Origin: Euonymus europaeus | Taxonomy: Eukaryota > Streptophyta > Magnoliopsida > Celastrales > Celastraceae | Reading direction: 5' to 3' | NCBI GenBank assembly: GCA_963580455.1 | Contig: OY756970.1 | Location: 7,006,001-7,070,000, forward strand | DNA: 64,000 nucleotides | Shown: piece by piece, positions 12,101 through 25,245 of the stretch | How the letters are laid out: each line of letters starts with the position of its first letter | Numbering within the stretch: the stretch's first letter is position 1 | Notes under the pieces: generated by a model | The model's input: only the letters and a program-made list of their open reading frames with translations | What the model was told of the DNA's origin: nothing | Database searches by the model: none | Position numbers and translations under genes: made by a program

Positions 12101-13295
12101 TTCCTAGATTATTTCGATGCCAAAATTCCAACTTTCTTATGACAAATGGACAAAACCGTTAAAAGCTACTTTATAGTGTGAGTTGAGGAATTCCGGACCA
12201 TCAAAGTTGATCGGTGTACACTTTTTATTGTTCTTCTAAGTCAAATTTTACGAGTATATGTCTCCTAGATTATTTCGATGCCAATACCCCAACTTTCTAT
12301 GACAAATGGACAAAACCGTTCAAACATCCTCCATAGAGATAGTTGAGGAACTTCGAATCATCAAAGTTGCTCGGTGTGCACTTTTAATTGTTCTTCTAAG
12401 TCAAATTTTACGAGTATATGTTTCCTAGATTATTTCGATGCCAAAACCCCAACTTTCTATGATAAATGGACAAAACCGTTTAAAACTCCTCCATAGAGTG
12501 AGTTGAGCAACTTCGAACTATCAAAGTTGCTCGGTGCACACTTTTTATTGTTCTTCTTTGTCAAATTTTACGAGTATATGTCTCCTAGATTATTTCGATG
12601 CCAAAACCCCAACTTTATAAGACAAATGGACAAAAACATTAAAACATCCTCCATAGAGATAGTTGAGGAGCTTCGAATCATCAAAGTTGCTCGGTGTACA
12701 CTTTTTATTGTTCTTCTAAGTCAAATTTTACGAGTATATGTTTCCTAGATTATTTTGATGCCAAAACCCCAACTCTCTTTGACAAATGGATGAAACCGTT
12801 TAAAGCTCCTCCATAGAGTGAGTTGAGCAACTTCGGACTATCAAAGTTGCTCGCTGTACAGTTTTAATTGTTCTTCTATGTCAAATTTTACGAGTATAAG
12901 CTTCCTACGTTATTTCGATGCTAAAACCCAAACTTTCTATGACAAATGGACAAAACCGTATAAACATCCTCCATAGAGTGAGTTGAGCAACTTCGGACTA
13001 TCAAAGTTGCTCCGTGTACACTTTTTATTGTTCTTCTAAGTCAAATTTTACGAGTATATGTTTCCTAGATTATTTCGATGCCAAAACCCCAACTTTCAAT
13101 GACAAATGGACAAAACCTTTTAAAGCTCCTCCATAGAGTGAGTTGAGCAACTTCGGACTATCAAAGTTGCTCGGTGTACACTTTTTATTGTTCTTCTATG
13201 TCAAATTTTACGACTATAAGCTTCCTAGATTATTTCGATGACAAAACCCCAACTTTCTATTACAAATGGACAAAACCGTTTAAAGCTCCTCCATA
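9131..13295 (+). repeat. 26-monomer higher-order unit, copy 1 (4165 bp)
   Basis: Every rare variant I checked recurs exactly 4165 bp downstream. Examples are TTGATCAACTT near 9621, GGAAGCCAAAACC near 10193, GTTTCCCGG near 10283, TTTGTTCTAAG near 10789, GTTGATCGG near 12206, CCGTTCAAACATC near 12318 and GAGGAGCTTCG near 12665. I found no difference between the copies in the blocks compared. The left edge is where the match to 961-1120 is lost. Confidence 0.88.
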
Positions 13296-16200
13296 GAGTG
13301 AGTTGAGCAACTTCGGACTATCAAAGTTGCTCGGTGTACAATTTTAATTTGTCTTCTATATCGAATTTTACGAGTATAAGCTTCCGACGTTATTTCGATG
13401 CTAAAACCCCAACTTTCTATGACAAATGGACAAAACCGTTTAAAGCCCCTCCATAGAGTGAGTTGAGCAACTTCGGACTATCAAAGTTGCTCGGTGTACA
13501 CTTTTTATTGTTCTTCTATGTCAAATTTTACGAGTATAAGCTTCCTAGATTATTTCGATGCCAAAACCCCAACTTTCCTATGACAAATGGACAAAACCAT
13601 TTATAGCTCCTCCATAGAGTGAGTTGAGCAACTTCAAACTATCAAAGTTCCTCGGTGTACACTTTTTATTGTTCTTCTATGTCAAATTTTACGAGTATAA
13701 GCCTCCTAGATTATTTCGATGCCAAAACCTCAACTTTCCTATGACAAATGGAGAAACTCATTTAAAGATCCTCCATAGAGTGAGTTGATCAACTTCGGAC
13801 TATCGAAGTTGCTCGGTGTACACTTTTTATTATTCTTCTATGTCAAATTTTATGAGTATAAGCTTCCTAGATTATTTCGATGCTAAAACCCCAATTTTCT
13901 ATGACAAATGGACAAAACCGTTAAAACTCCTCCATAGAGTGAGTTGAGCAACTTCGGACTATCAAAGTTGCTCGGTGTACACTTTTTATTGTTCTTCTAT
14001 GTTAAATTTTACGAGTATAAGCTTCCTAGATTATTTCGATGCCAAAACTCCAACTTTCTTTTGACAAATGGACAAAACCTTTAAAAGCTACTTCATAGTG
14101 TGAGTTGAGGAATTCCGGACCATCAAAGTTGCTCGGTGTATACTTTTTATTGTTCTTCTAAGTCAAATTTTACGAGTATATGTCTCCTAGATTATTTCGA
14201 TGCCAAAACCCCAACTTTCTAAGACAAATGGACAAAACCGTTTAAACATCCTCCATAGAGGTAGTTGAGGAACTTCGAATCATCAAAGTTGCTCGGTGTA
14301 CACTTTTAATTGTTCTTCTAAGTCAAATTTTACGAGTATATGTTTCCTAGATTATTTGGAAGCCAAAACCCCAACTTTCTATGACAAATGGACAAAACCG
14401 TTTAAAGCTCCTCCATAGAGTGAGTTGAGCAACTTCGGACTATCAAAGTTTCCCGGTGTACACTTTTTATTGTTCTTCTTTGTCAAATTTTACGAGTATA
14501 TGTCTCCTAGATTATTTCGATGACAAAACCCCAACTTTATAAGACAAATGGACAAAAACGTTAAAACATCCTCCATAGACATAGTTGAGGAACTTCGAAT
14601 CATCAAAGTTGCTCGGTGTACACTTTTTATTGTTCTTCTAAGTCAAATTTTACGAGTATATGTTTCCTAGATTATTTCGATGACAAAACCCCAACTTTAT
14701 AAGACAAATGGACAAAAACGTTAAAACATCCTCCATAGACATAGTTGAGGAACTTCGAGTCATCAAAGTTGCTCGGTGTACACTTTTTATTGTTCTTCTA
14801 AGTCAAATTTTACGAGTATATGTTTCCTAGATTATTTCGATGCCAAAACTCCAACTTTCATATGACAAATGGACAAAACCATTAAAAGCTATTTCATAGT
14901 GTGAGTTGAGGAATTCCCGACCATCAAAGTTGCTCGGTGTACACTTTTTATTGTTTGTTCTAAGTCAAATTTTACGAGTATATGTCTCCTAGATTATTTC
15001 GATGCCAAAACCCCAACTTTCTATGACAAATGGACAAAACCGTTTAAAGCTCCTCCATAGAGTGAGTTGAGCAACTTCTGACTATCAAAGTTGCTCGGTA
15101 TAAAATTTTTATTGTTCTTCTATGTCAAATTTTACGAGTATATGTTTCCTAGATTATTTCGATGCCAAAACCCCAACTTTCTATGACAAATGGACAAAAC
15201 CGTTTAAAGCTCCTCCATAGAGTGAGTTGAGCAACTTCGGACTATCAAAATTGCTCGGTGTACACTTTTTATTGTTCTTATATGTCAAATTTTACGAGTA
15301 TACGTTTCCTAGATTATTTCGATGCCGAAACCCAAATTTCTATGACAAATGGACAAAACCGTTTAAAGCTCCTCCATAGAGTGAGTTGAGCAACTTCGGA
15401 CTATCAAAGTTGCTCGGTGCACACTTTTTATTTTTCTTCTTTGTCAAATTTTACGAGTATATGTCTCCTAGATTATTTCGATGCCAAAACCCCAACTTTA
15501 TAAGACAAATGGACAAAAACGTTAAAACATCCTCCATAGAGATAGTTGAGGAACTTCGAATCATCAAAGTTGCTCGGTGTACAATTTTTATTGTTTTTCT
15601 AAGTCAAATTTTACGAGTATATGTTTCCTAGATTATTTTAATGCCAAAACCCTAACTCTCTTTGACAAATGGACGAAACCGTTTAAAGCTCCTCCATAGA
15701 GTGAGTTGAGCAACTTCGGACTATCAAAGTTGCTCCGTGTACACTTTTTATTGTTCTTCTATATCAAATTTTATGAATATAAGCTTCCTAGATTATTTCG
15801 ATACGAAAACACCAACTTTATAAGAGAAATGGACAAAAAGGTTAAAAGATCCTCCATAGAGATTGTTGAGGAACTTCGAATCATCAAAGTTCCTCGGTGT
15901 ACACTTTTTATTGTTCTTCTATGTCAAATTTTACGAGTATAAGCCTCTTAGATTATTTCGATGCCAAAACCTCAACTTTCCTATGACAAATGGAGAAACC
16001 CATTTAAAGATCCTCCATAGAGTGAGTTGAGCAACTTCGGACTATCAAAGTTGCTCGGTGTACAATTTTAATTGTTCTTCTATGTCAAATTTTACGAGTA
16101 TAAGCTTCCTACGTTATTTCAATGCTAAAACCCCAACTTTCTATGACAAAAGGATAAAACCGTTTAAAGCTCCTCCATAGAGTGAATTGAGCAACTTCGG

Positions 16201-17460
16201 ACTATCAAAGTTGCTCCGTGTACACTTTTTATTGTTCTTCTATGTCAAATTTTACGAGTATATGCTTCCTAGATTATTTCGATGCCAAAATTCCAACTTT
16301 CTTATGACAAATGGACAAAACCGTTAAAAGCTACTTTATAGTGTGAGTTGAGGAATTCCGGACCATCAAAGTTGATCGGTGTACACTTTTTATTGTTCTT
16401 CTAAGTCAAATTTTACGAGTATATGTCTCCTAGATTATTTCGATGCCAATACCCCAACTTTCTATGACAAATGGACAAAACCGTTCAAACATCCTCCATA
16501 GAGATAGTTGAGGAACTTCGAATCATCAAAGTTGCTCGGTGTGCACTTTTAATTGTTCTTCTAAGTCAAATTTTACGAGTATATGTTTCCTAGATTATTT
16601 CGATGCCAAAACCCCAACTTTCTATGATAAATGGACAAAACCGTTTAAAACTCCTCCATAGAGTGAGTTGAGCAACTTCGAACTATCAAAGTTGCTCGGT
16701 GCACACTTTTTATTGTTCTTCTTTGTCAAATTTTACGAGTATATGTCTCCTAGATTATTTCGATGCCAAAACCCCAACTTTATAAGACAAATGGACAAAA
16801 ACATTAAAACATCCTCCATAGAGATAGTTGAGGAGCTTCGAATCATCAAAGTTGCTCGGTGTACACTTTTTATTGTTCTTCTAAGTCAAATTTTACGAGT
16901 ATATGTTTCCTAGATTATTTTGATGCCAAAACCCCAACTCTCTTTGACAAATGGATGAAACCGTTTAAAGCTCCTCCATAGAGTGAGTTGAGCAACTTCG
17001 GACTATCAAAGTTGCTCGCTGTACAGTTTTAATTGTTCTTCTATGTCAAATTTTACGAGTATAAGCTTCCTACGTTATTTCGATGCTAAAACCCAAACTT
17101 TCTATGACAAATGGACAAAACCGTATAAACATCCTCCATAGAGTGAGTTGAGCAACTTCGGACTATCAAAGTTGCTCCGTGTACACTTTTTATTGTTCTT
17201 CTAAGTCAAATTTTACGAGTATATGTTTCCTAGATTATTTCGATGCCAAAACCCCAACTTTCAATGACAAATGGACAAAACCTTTTAAAGCTCCTCCATA
17301 GAGTGAGTTGAGCAACTTCGGACTATCAAAGTTGCTCGGTGTACACTTTTTATTGTTCTTCTATGTCAAATTTTACGACTATAAGCTTCCTAGATTATTT
17401 CGATGACAAAACCCCAACTTTCTATTACAAATGGACAAAACCGTTTAAAGCTCCTCCATA
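13296..17460 (+). repeat. 26-monomer higher-order unit, copy 2 (4165 bp)
   Basis: Direct tandem copy of 9131-13295. It ends at 17460: the next monomer lacks the GTACAATTTTAATTTG marker that opens both copies and instead matches their second monomer. Near-identity over more than 4 kb means either a very recent duplication or an assembly duplication. Confidence 0.88.
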
Positions 17461-19223
17461 GAGTGAGTTGAGCAACTTCGGACTATCAAAGTTGCTCGGT
17501 GTACACTTTTTATTGTTCTTCTATGTCAAATTTTACGAGTATAAGCTTCCTAGATTATTTCGATGCCAAAACCCCAACTTTCCTATGACAAATGGACAAA
17601 ACCCTTTATTGCTCCTCCATAGAGTGATTTGAGCAACTTCAGACTATCAAATTTCCTCGGCGTACACTTTTTATTGTTCTTCTATGTCAAATTTTACGAG
17701 TATAAGCCTCCTAGATTATTTCGATGCCAAAACCTCAACTTTCCTATGACAAATGGAGAAACCCATTTAAAGCTCCTCCATAGAGTGAGTTGAGCAACTT
17801 CGGACTATCGAAGTTGCTCGGTGTACACTTTTTATTGTTCTTCTATGTCAAATTTTATGAGTATAAGCTTCCTAGATTATTTCGATGCTAAAACCCCAAT
17901 TTTCTATGACAAATGGACAAAACCGTTTAAAGCTCCTCCATAGAGTGAGTTGAGCAACTTCGGACTATCAAAGTTGGTCGGTGTACACTTTTTATTGTTC
18001 TTCTATGTTAAATTTTACGAGTACAAGCTTCCTAGATTATTTCGATGCCAAAACTCCAACTTTCTTATGACAAATGGACAAAACCGTTAAAAGCTACTTT
18101 ATAGTGTGAGTTGAGGAATTCCGGACCATCGAAGTTGCTCGGTGTACACTTTTTATCGTTCTTCTAAGTCAAATTTTACGAGTATATGTCTCCTAGATTA
18201 TTTCGATGCCAAAATCCCAACTTTCTATGACAAATGGATAAAACCGTTTAAACATCCTCCATAGAGATAGTTGAGGAACTTCGAATAATCAAAGTTGCTC
18301 GGTGTACACTTTTAATTGTTCTTCTAAGTCAAATTTTACGAGTATATGTTTCCTAGATTATTTTGATGCCAAAACCCCAACTTTCTATGACAAATAGACA
18401 AAACCGTTTAAAGCTCCTCCATAGAGTGAGTTGAGCAACTTCGGACTATCAAAGTTGCTCCGTGCACACTTTTTATTGTTCTTCTATGTCAAATTTTACG
18501 ACTATAAGCTTCCTAGATTATTTCGATGCCAAAACCCCAACTTTATAAGACAAATGGACAAAACCTTTAAAAACTACTTCATAGTGAGAGTTGAGGAATT
18601 CCGGACCATCAAAGTTGCTCGGTGTACACTTTTTATTGTTCTTCTAAGTCAAATTTTACGAGTATACGTCTCCTAGATTATTTCGATGCCAATACCCCAA
18701 CTTTCTATGACAAATGAACAAAACCGTTTAAACATCCTCCATAGAGATAGTTGAGGAACTTCGAATCATCAAAGTTGCTCGGTGTACACTTTTAATTGTT
18801 CTTCTAAGTCAAATTTTTCGAGTATATGTTTCCTAGATTATTTCGATGCAAAAACCCCAACTTTTTATGACAAATGGACAAAACCGTTTAAAGCTCCTCC
18901 ATACAGTGAGTTGAGCAACTTCGGACTATCAAAGTTGCTCGGTGTACAGTTTTAATTGTTCTTCTATGTCAAATTTTACGAGTATAAGCTTCCTACGTTA
19001 TTTCGATGCTAAAACCCCAACTTTCTATGACAAATGGACAAAACCGTTTAAAGCTCCTCCATAGAGTGAGTTGAGCAACTTCGGACTATCAAAGTTGCCC
19101 CGTGTACACTTTTTATTGTTCTTCTATGTCAAATTTTACGACTATAAGTTTCCTAGATGATTTCGATGATAAAACCCCAACTTTCTGTGACAAATGGACA
19201 AAACCGTTTAAAGCTCCTCCATA
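17461..19223 (+). repeat. Transition segment of about 11 monomers
   Basis: The first monomers match the start of the preceding unit (TTTCCTATGAC, then a TTCCTCGG monomer, then the extended dyad at 17792) but with private changes such as CCCTTTATTGC and CGGCGTACAC. Later monomers mix subtypes of the left and middle parts of the window. No long duplicate was seen. Confidence 0.7.
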
Positions 19224-21140
19224 GAGTGAGTTGAGCAAATTCGGACTATCAAAGTTGCTCCGTGTACACTTTTTATTGTTCTTCTGTGTCAAATTTTATG
19301 AGTATAAGCTTCCTAGATTATTTCGATACGAAAACACCAACTTTATAAGACAAATGGACAAAAAAGTTAAAAGATCCTCCATAGAGATTGTTGTGGAACT
19401 TCGAATCATCAAAGTTCCTCGGTGTACACTTTTTATTGTTCTTCTATGTCAAATTTTACGAGTATAAGCCTCTTAGATTATTTCGATGCCAAAACCTCAA
19501 CTTTCCTATGACAAATGGAGAAACCCATTTAAAGCTCCTCCATAGAGTGAGTTGAGCAACTTCGGACTATCAAAGTTGCTCGTTGTACAGTCTTTATTGT
19601 TCTTCTATGTCAAATTTTACGAGTATAAGCTTCCTACGTTATTTCGATGCTAAAACCCTAACTTTCTAGGACAAAAGGACAAAACCGTTTAAAGCTCCTC
19701 CATAGAGTGAGTTGAGCAACTTCGGACTATCAAAGTTGCTCCGTGTACACTTTTTATTCTTCTTCTATGTCAAATTTTACGAGTATAAGCTTCCTAGATT
19801 ATTTCGATGCCAAAACTCCAACTTTCTTATGACAAATGGACAAAAACGTTAAAACATCCTCCATAGAGTGAGTTGAGCAACTTCGGACTATCAAAGTTGC
19901 CCCGTGTACACTTTTTATTGTTCTTCTATGTCAAATTGTACGAGTATAAGCTTCCTAGATTATTTCGATGCCAAAACCTCAACTTTTCATGACAAATGGA
20001 CGAAACCGTTTAAAGCTCCTCCATAGAGTGAGTTGAGCAACTTCGGACTATCAAAGTTGCTCGGTGCACACTTTTTATTGTTCTTCTTTGTCAAATTTTA
20101 CGAGTATATGTATCCTAGATTATTTCGATGCCAAAACCCCAAGTTTTTATGACAAATGGACAAAACCGTTTAAAGCTCCTCTAGAGAGTGAGTTGAGCAA
20201 CTTCGGACTATAAAAGTTGCTCGGTGTACACTTTTTATTGTTCTTCTATGTCAAATTTTACGAGTATAAGCTTGCTAGATTATTTCGATACGAAAACACC
20301 AACTTTATAAGACAAATGGACAAAAACGTTAAAACATCCTCGATAGAGATAGTTGAGGAACTTCGAATCATCAAAGTTGCTCGGTGTACACTTTTTATTG
20401 TTCTTCTAAGTCAAATTTTACGAGTATATGTTTCCTAGATTATTTCGATGAAAAACCCCAACTTTCTATGAAAAATGGACAAAACCATTTAAAGCTCCTC
20501 CATAGAGTGAGTTGAGCAACTTCGGACTATCAAAGTTGCCCCGTGTACACTTTTTATTGTTCTTCTATGTCAAATTTTACGACTATAAGTTTCCTAGATT
20601 ATTTCGATGATAAAACCCCAACTTTCTGTGACAAATGGACAAAACCGTTTAAAGCTTCTCCATAGAGTGAGTTGAGCAACTTCGGACTATCAAAGTTGCT
20701 CGGTGTACACTCTTTATTGTTCTTCTATGTCAAATTTTACGAGTATAAGCTTCCTAGATTATTTCGATGTGAAAACACCAATTTTATAAGACAAATGGAC
20801 AAAACCGTTTAAAGCTCCTCCCTAGAGTGAGTTGAGCAACTTCGGACTATCAAAGTTGCTCGGTGTACACTTTTTATTGTTCTTCTATGTCAAATTTCAT
20901 GAGTATAGGCTTCCTAGATTATTTCGATGCCAAAACCCCAACTTTCTATGACAAATGGACAAAACCGTTTAAAGCTCCTCCATAGAGTGAGTTGAGCAAC
21001 TTCGGACTATCAAAGTTGCTCGATGTACACTTTTTATTGTTCTTCTATGTCAAATTGTACGAGTATAAAGCTTCCTAGATTATTTCGATGCCAAAACCTC
21101 AACTTTCCATGACAAATAGACGAAACCGTTTAAAGCTCCT
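19224..21140 (+). repeat. 12-monomer stretch of an 18-monomer-spaced duplication, copy 1
   Basis: Matches about 22103-24020 with a shift of 2879-2880 bp. Shared rare variants are GAGCAAATTCGG, TTCTAGGACAAAAGG, TTTTTATTCTTC, CAAATTTCATGAGTATAGG and GAGTATAAAGCTTCC. The start is within a few bases of 19224, where the upstream monomers differ. Confidence 0.82.
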
Positions 21141-22102
21141 CCATAGAGTGAGTTGAGCAACTTCGGACTATCAAAGTTGCTCGGTGCACAGTCTTTATTG
21201 TTCTTCTATGTCAAATTTTACGAGTATATGTTTCCTAGATTATTTCGATGCCAAAACCCCAACTTTCTATGACAAATGGACAAAACCGTATAAAGCTCCT
21301 CCATAGAGTGAGTTGAGCAACTTCAGACTATCAAAATTGCTCGGTGTACACTTTTTATTGTTCTTCAATGTCAAATTTCATGAGTATAGGCTTCCTAGAT
21401 TATTTCGATGCCAAAATCCCAACTTTCTATGACAAATGGACAAAACCGTTTAAAGCTCCTCTAGAGAGTGAGTTGACCAACTTCGGAATATCAAAGTTGC
21501 TCGGTGTACACTTTTTATTGTTCTTCTATGTCAAATTTTATGAGTATAAGCTTCCTAGATTAATTCGATGCCAAAACCCCAACTTTCTACGACAAATGGA
21601 CAGAACTTTTTAAAGCTCCATAGAGTGAGTTGAGCAACTTCGGACTATCAAAGTTGCTCGGTGTACACTTTTTATTGTTCTTCTTTATCAAATTTTACGA
21701 GTATAAGCTTCCTAGATTATTTCGTTTCCAAAACCCCAACTTTTTATGACAAATGGACAAAACCGATTAAAGCTCCTCTAGAGAGTGAGTTGAGCAACTT
21801 CGGACTATCAAAGTTGCTCGGTGTACACTTTTTATTGTTCTTCTATGTCAAATTTTACTAGTATAACCTTGCTAGATTATTTCCATACGAAAACACCAAC
21901 TTTATAAGACAAATGGACAAAAACGTTAAAACATCCTCCATAGAGATAGTTGAGGAACTTCGAATCATCAAAGTTGCTCGGTGTACACTTTTTATTGTTC
22001 TTCTAAGTCAAATTTTACGAGTATATGTTTCCTAGATTATTTCGATGCCAAAACCCCAACTTTCTATGATAAATTGACAAAACCATTTAAAGCTCCTCCA
22101 TG
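21141..22102 (+). repeat. 6 monomers completing the 2880-bp unit
   Basis: Part of this stretch (about 21300-21720) also matches 24660-25080 with a shift of 3360 bp, including TTCTTCAATG, GGTTGACCAA-type monomers and the 157-bp monomer with GCTCCATAGAG near 21614. It is all satellite. Confidence 0.75.
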
Positions 22103-24020
22103 GAGTGAGTTGAGCAAATTCGGACTATCAAAGTTGCTCCGTGTACACTTTTTATTGTTCTTCTATGTCAAATTTTATGAGTATAAGCTTCCTAGATTAT
22201 TTCGATACGAAAACACCAACTTTATAAGACAAATGGACAAAAAGGTTAAAAGATCCTCCATAGAGATTGTTGTGGAACTTCGAATCATCAAAGTTTCTCG
22301 GTGTACACTTTTTATTGTTCTTCTATATCAAATTTTACGAGTATAAGCCTCTTAGATTATTTCGATGCCAAAACCTCAACTTTCCTATGACAAATGGAGA
22401 AACCCATTTAAAGCTCCTCCATAGAGTGAGTTGAGCAACTTCGGACTATCAAAGTTGCTCGGTGTGCACTCTTTATTGTTCTTCTATGTCAAATTTTACG
22501 AGTATAAGCTTCCTACGTTATTTCGATGCTAAAACCCTAACTTTCTAGGACAAAAGGACAAAACCGTTTAAAGCTCCTCCATAGAGTGAGTTGAGCAACT
22601 TCGGACTATCAAAGTTGCTCCGTGTACACTTTTTATTCTTCTTCTATGTCAAATTTTACGAGTATAAGCTTCCTAGATTATTTCGATGCCAAAACTCCAA
22701 CTTTCTTATGACAAATGGACAAAAACGTTAAAACATCCTCCATAGAGTGAGTTGAGCAACTTCGGACTATCAAAGTTGCCCCGTGTACACTTTTTATTGT
22801 TCTTGTATGTCAAATTGTACGAGTATAAGCTTCCGAGATTATTTCGATGCCAAAACCTCAACTTTTCATGACAAATGGACGAAACCGTTTAAAGCTCCTC
22901 CATAGAGTGAGTTGAGCAACTTCGGACTATCAAAGTTGCTCGGTGCACACTTTTTATTGTTCTTCTTTGTCAAATTTTACGAGTATATGTCTCCTAGATT
23001 ATTTCGATGCCAAAACCCCAACTTTTTATGACAAATGGACAAAACCGTTTAAAGCTCCTCTACAGAGTGAGTTGAGCAACTTCGGACTATCAAAGTTGCT
23101 CGGTCTACACTTTTTATCGTTCTTCTATGTCAAATTTTACGAGTATAAGCTTGCTAGATTATTTCGATACGAAAACACCAACTTTATAAGACAAATGGAC
23201 AAAAACGTTAAAACATCCTCCATAGAGATAGTTGAGGAACTTCGAATCATCAAAGTTGCTCGGTGTACACTTTTTATTTTTCTTCTAAGTCAAATTTTAC
23301 GAGTATATGTTTCCTAGATTATTTCGATGCCAAAACCCCAACTTTCTATGACAAATGGACAAAACCATTTAAAGCTCCTCCATAGAGTGAGTTGAGCAAC
23401 TTCGGACTATCAAAGTTGCCCCGTGTACACTTTTTATTGTTCTTCTATGTCAAATTTTACGACTATAAGCTTCCTAGATTATTTCGATGATAAAACCTCA
23501 ACTTTCTGTGACAAATGGACAAAACCGTTTAAAGCTCCTCCATAGAGTGAGTTGAGCAACTTCGGACTATCAAAGTTGCTCGGTGTACACTCTTTATTGT
23601 TCTTCTATGTCAAATTTTACGAGTATAAGCTTCCTAGATTATTTCTATGTGAAAACACCAACTTTATAAGACAAATGGACAAAACCGTTTAAAGCTCCTC
23701 CCTAGAGTGAGTTGAGCAACTTCGGACTATCAAAGTTGCTCGGTGCACACTTTTTATTGTTCTTCTATGTCAAATTTCATGAGTATAGGCTTCCTAGATT
23801 ATTTCGATGCCAAAACCCCAACTTTCTATGACAAATGGACAAAACCGTTTAAAGCTCCTCCATAGAGTGAGTTGAGCAACTTCGGACTATCAAAGTTGCT
23901 CGATGTACACTTTTTATTGTTCTTCTATGTCAAATTGTACGAGTATAAAGCTTCCTAGATTATTTCGATGCCAAAACCTCAACTTTCCATGACAAATGGA
24001 CGAAACCGTTTAAAGCTCCT
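22103..24020 (+). repeat. 12-monomer stretch, copy 2
   Basis: Second copy of 19224-21140. Differences are scattered single bases, for example GGTCTACAC near 23102 in place of GGTGTACAC, and TTTCTATGTG near 23643 in place of TTTCGATGTG. Confidence 0.82.
23060..23624 (+). repeat. Nested duplication of about 3.5 monomers, copy 1
   Basis: This block recurs at 24021-24585, 961 bp (6 monomers) downstream. Private markers shared by both copies are GGTCTACAC, TTTTTATTTTTCTTC and GATGATAAAACCTCAACTTTCTGTG. Confidence 0.8.
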
Positions 24021-24585
24021 CCATAGAGTGAGTTGAGCAACCTCGGACTATCAAAGTTGCTCGGTCTACACTTTTTATTGTTCTTCTATGTCAAATTTTA
24101 CGAGTATAAGCTTGCTAGATTATTTCGATACGAAAACACCAACTTTATAAGACAAATGGACAAAAACGTTAAAACATCCTCCATAGAGATAGTTGAGGAA
24201 CTTCGAATCATCAAAGTTGCTCGGTGTACACTTTTTATTTTTCTTCTAAGTCAAATTTTACGAGTATATGTTTCCTAGATTATTTCGATGCCAAAACCCC
24301 AACTTTCTATGACAAATGGACAAAACCATTTAAAGCTCCTCCATAGAGTGAGTTGAGCAACTTCGGACTATCAAAGTTGCCCCGTGTACACTTTTTATTG
24401 TTCTTCTATGTCAAATTTTACGACTATAAGCTTCCTAGATTATTTCGATGATAAAACCTCAACTTTCTGTGACAAATGGACAAAACCGTTTAAAGCTCCT
24501 CCATAGAGTGAGTTGAGCAACTTCGGAATATCAAAGTTGCTCGGTGTACACTCTTTATTGTTCTTCTATGTCAAATTTTACGAGT
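24021..24585 (+). repeat. Nested duplication of about 3.5 monomers, copy 2
   Basis: Sits exactly where copy 2 of the 2880-bp unit stops matching copy 1, so it was inserted by a separate exchange. It carries one private change, CTTCGGAATATC near 24521. The match ends near 24585, where GTATATGTTTCC replaces GTATAAGCTTCC. Confidence 0.8.
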
Positions 24586-24825
24586 ATATGTTTCCTAGAT
24601 TATTTCGATGCCAAAACCCCAACTTTCTATGACAAATGGACAAAACCGTATAAAGCTCCTCCATAGAGTGAGTTGAGCAACTTCGGACTATCAAAATTGC
24701 TCGGTGTACACTTTTTATTGTTCTTCAATGTCAAATTTCATAAGTATAGGCTTCCTAGATTATTTCGATGCTAAAATCCCAACTTTCTATGACAAATGGA
24801 CAAAACCGTTTAAAGCTCCTCTAGA
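24586..24825 (+). repeat. Monomers linking two higher-order domains
   Basis: Match about 21226-21465 (shift 3360), so they continue the earlier unit up to the start of the next one. Satellite only. Confidence 0.65.
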
Positions 24826-25245
24826 GAGTGAGTTGACCAACTTCGGACTATCAAAGTTGCTCGGTGTACACTTTTTATTTTTCTTCTATGTCAAATTTTA
24901 TGAGTATAAGCTTCCTAGATTAATTCGATGCCAAAACCCCAACTTTCTACGACAAATGGACAAAACTGTTTAAAGCTCCATAGAGTGAGTTGAGCAACTT
25001 CGGACTATCAAAGTTGCTCGGTGTACACTTTTTATTGTTCTTCTTTATCAAATTTTACGAGTATAAGCTTCCTAGATTATTTCGATTCCAAAACCCCAAC
25101 TTTCCTATGACAAATGGACAAAATCGTCTATAGCTCCTCCATAGAGTGAGTTGAGCAACTTCAGACTATCAAAGTTGCTCGGTGTACACTTTTTATTGTT
25201 CTTTTATGTCAAATTTTACGAGTATAAGCTTCCTAGATTATTTCG

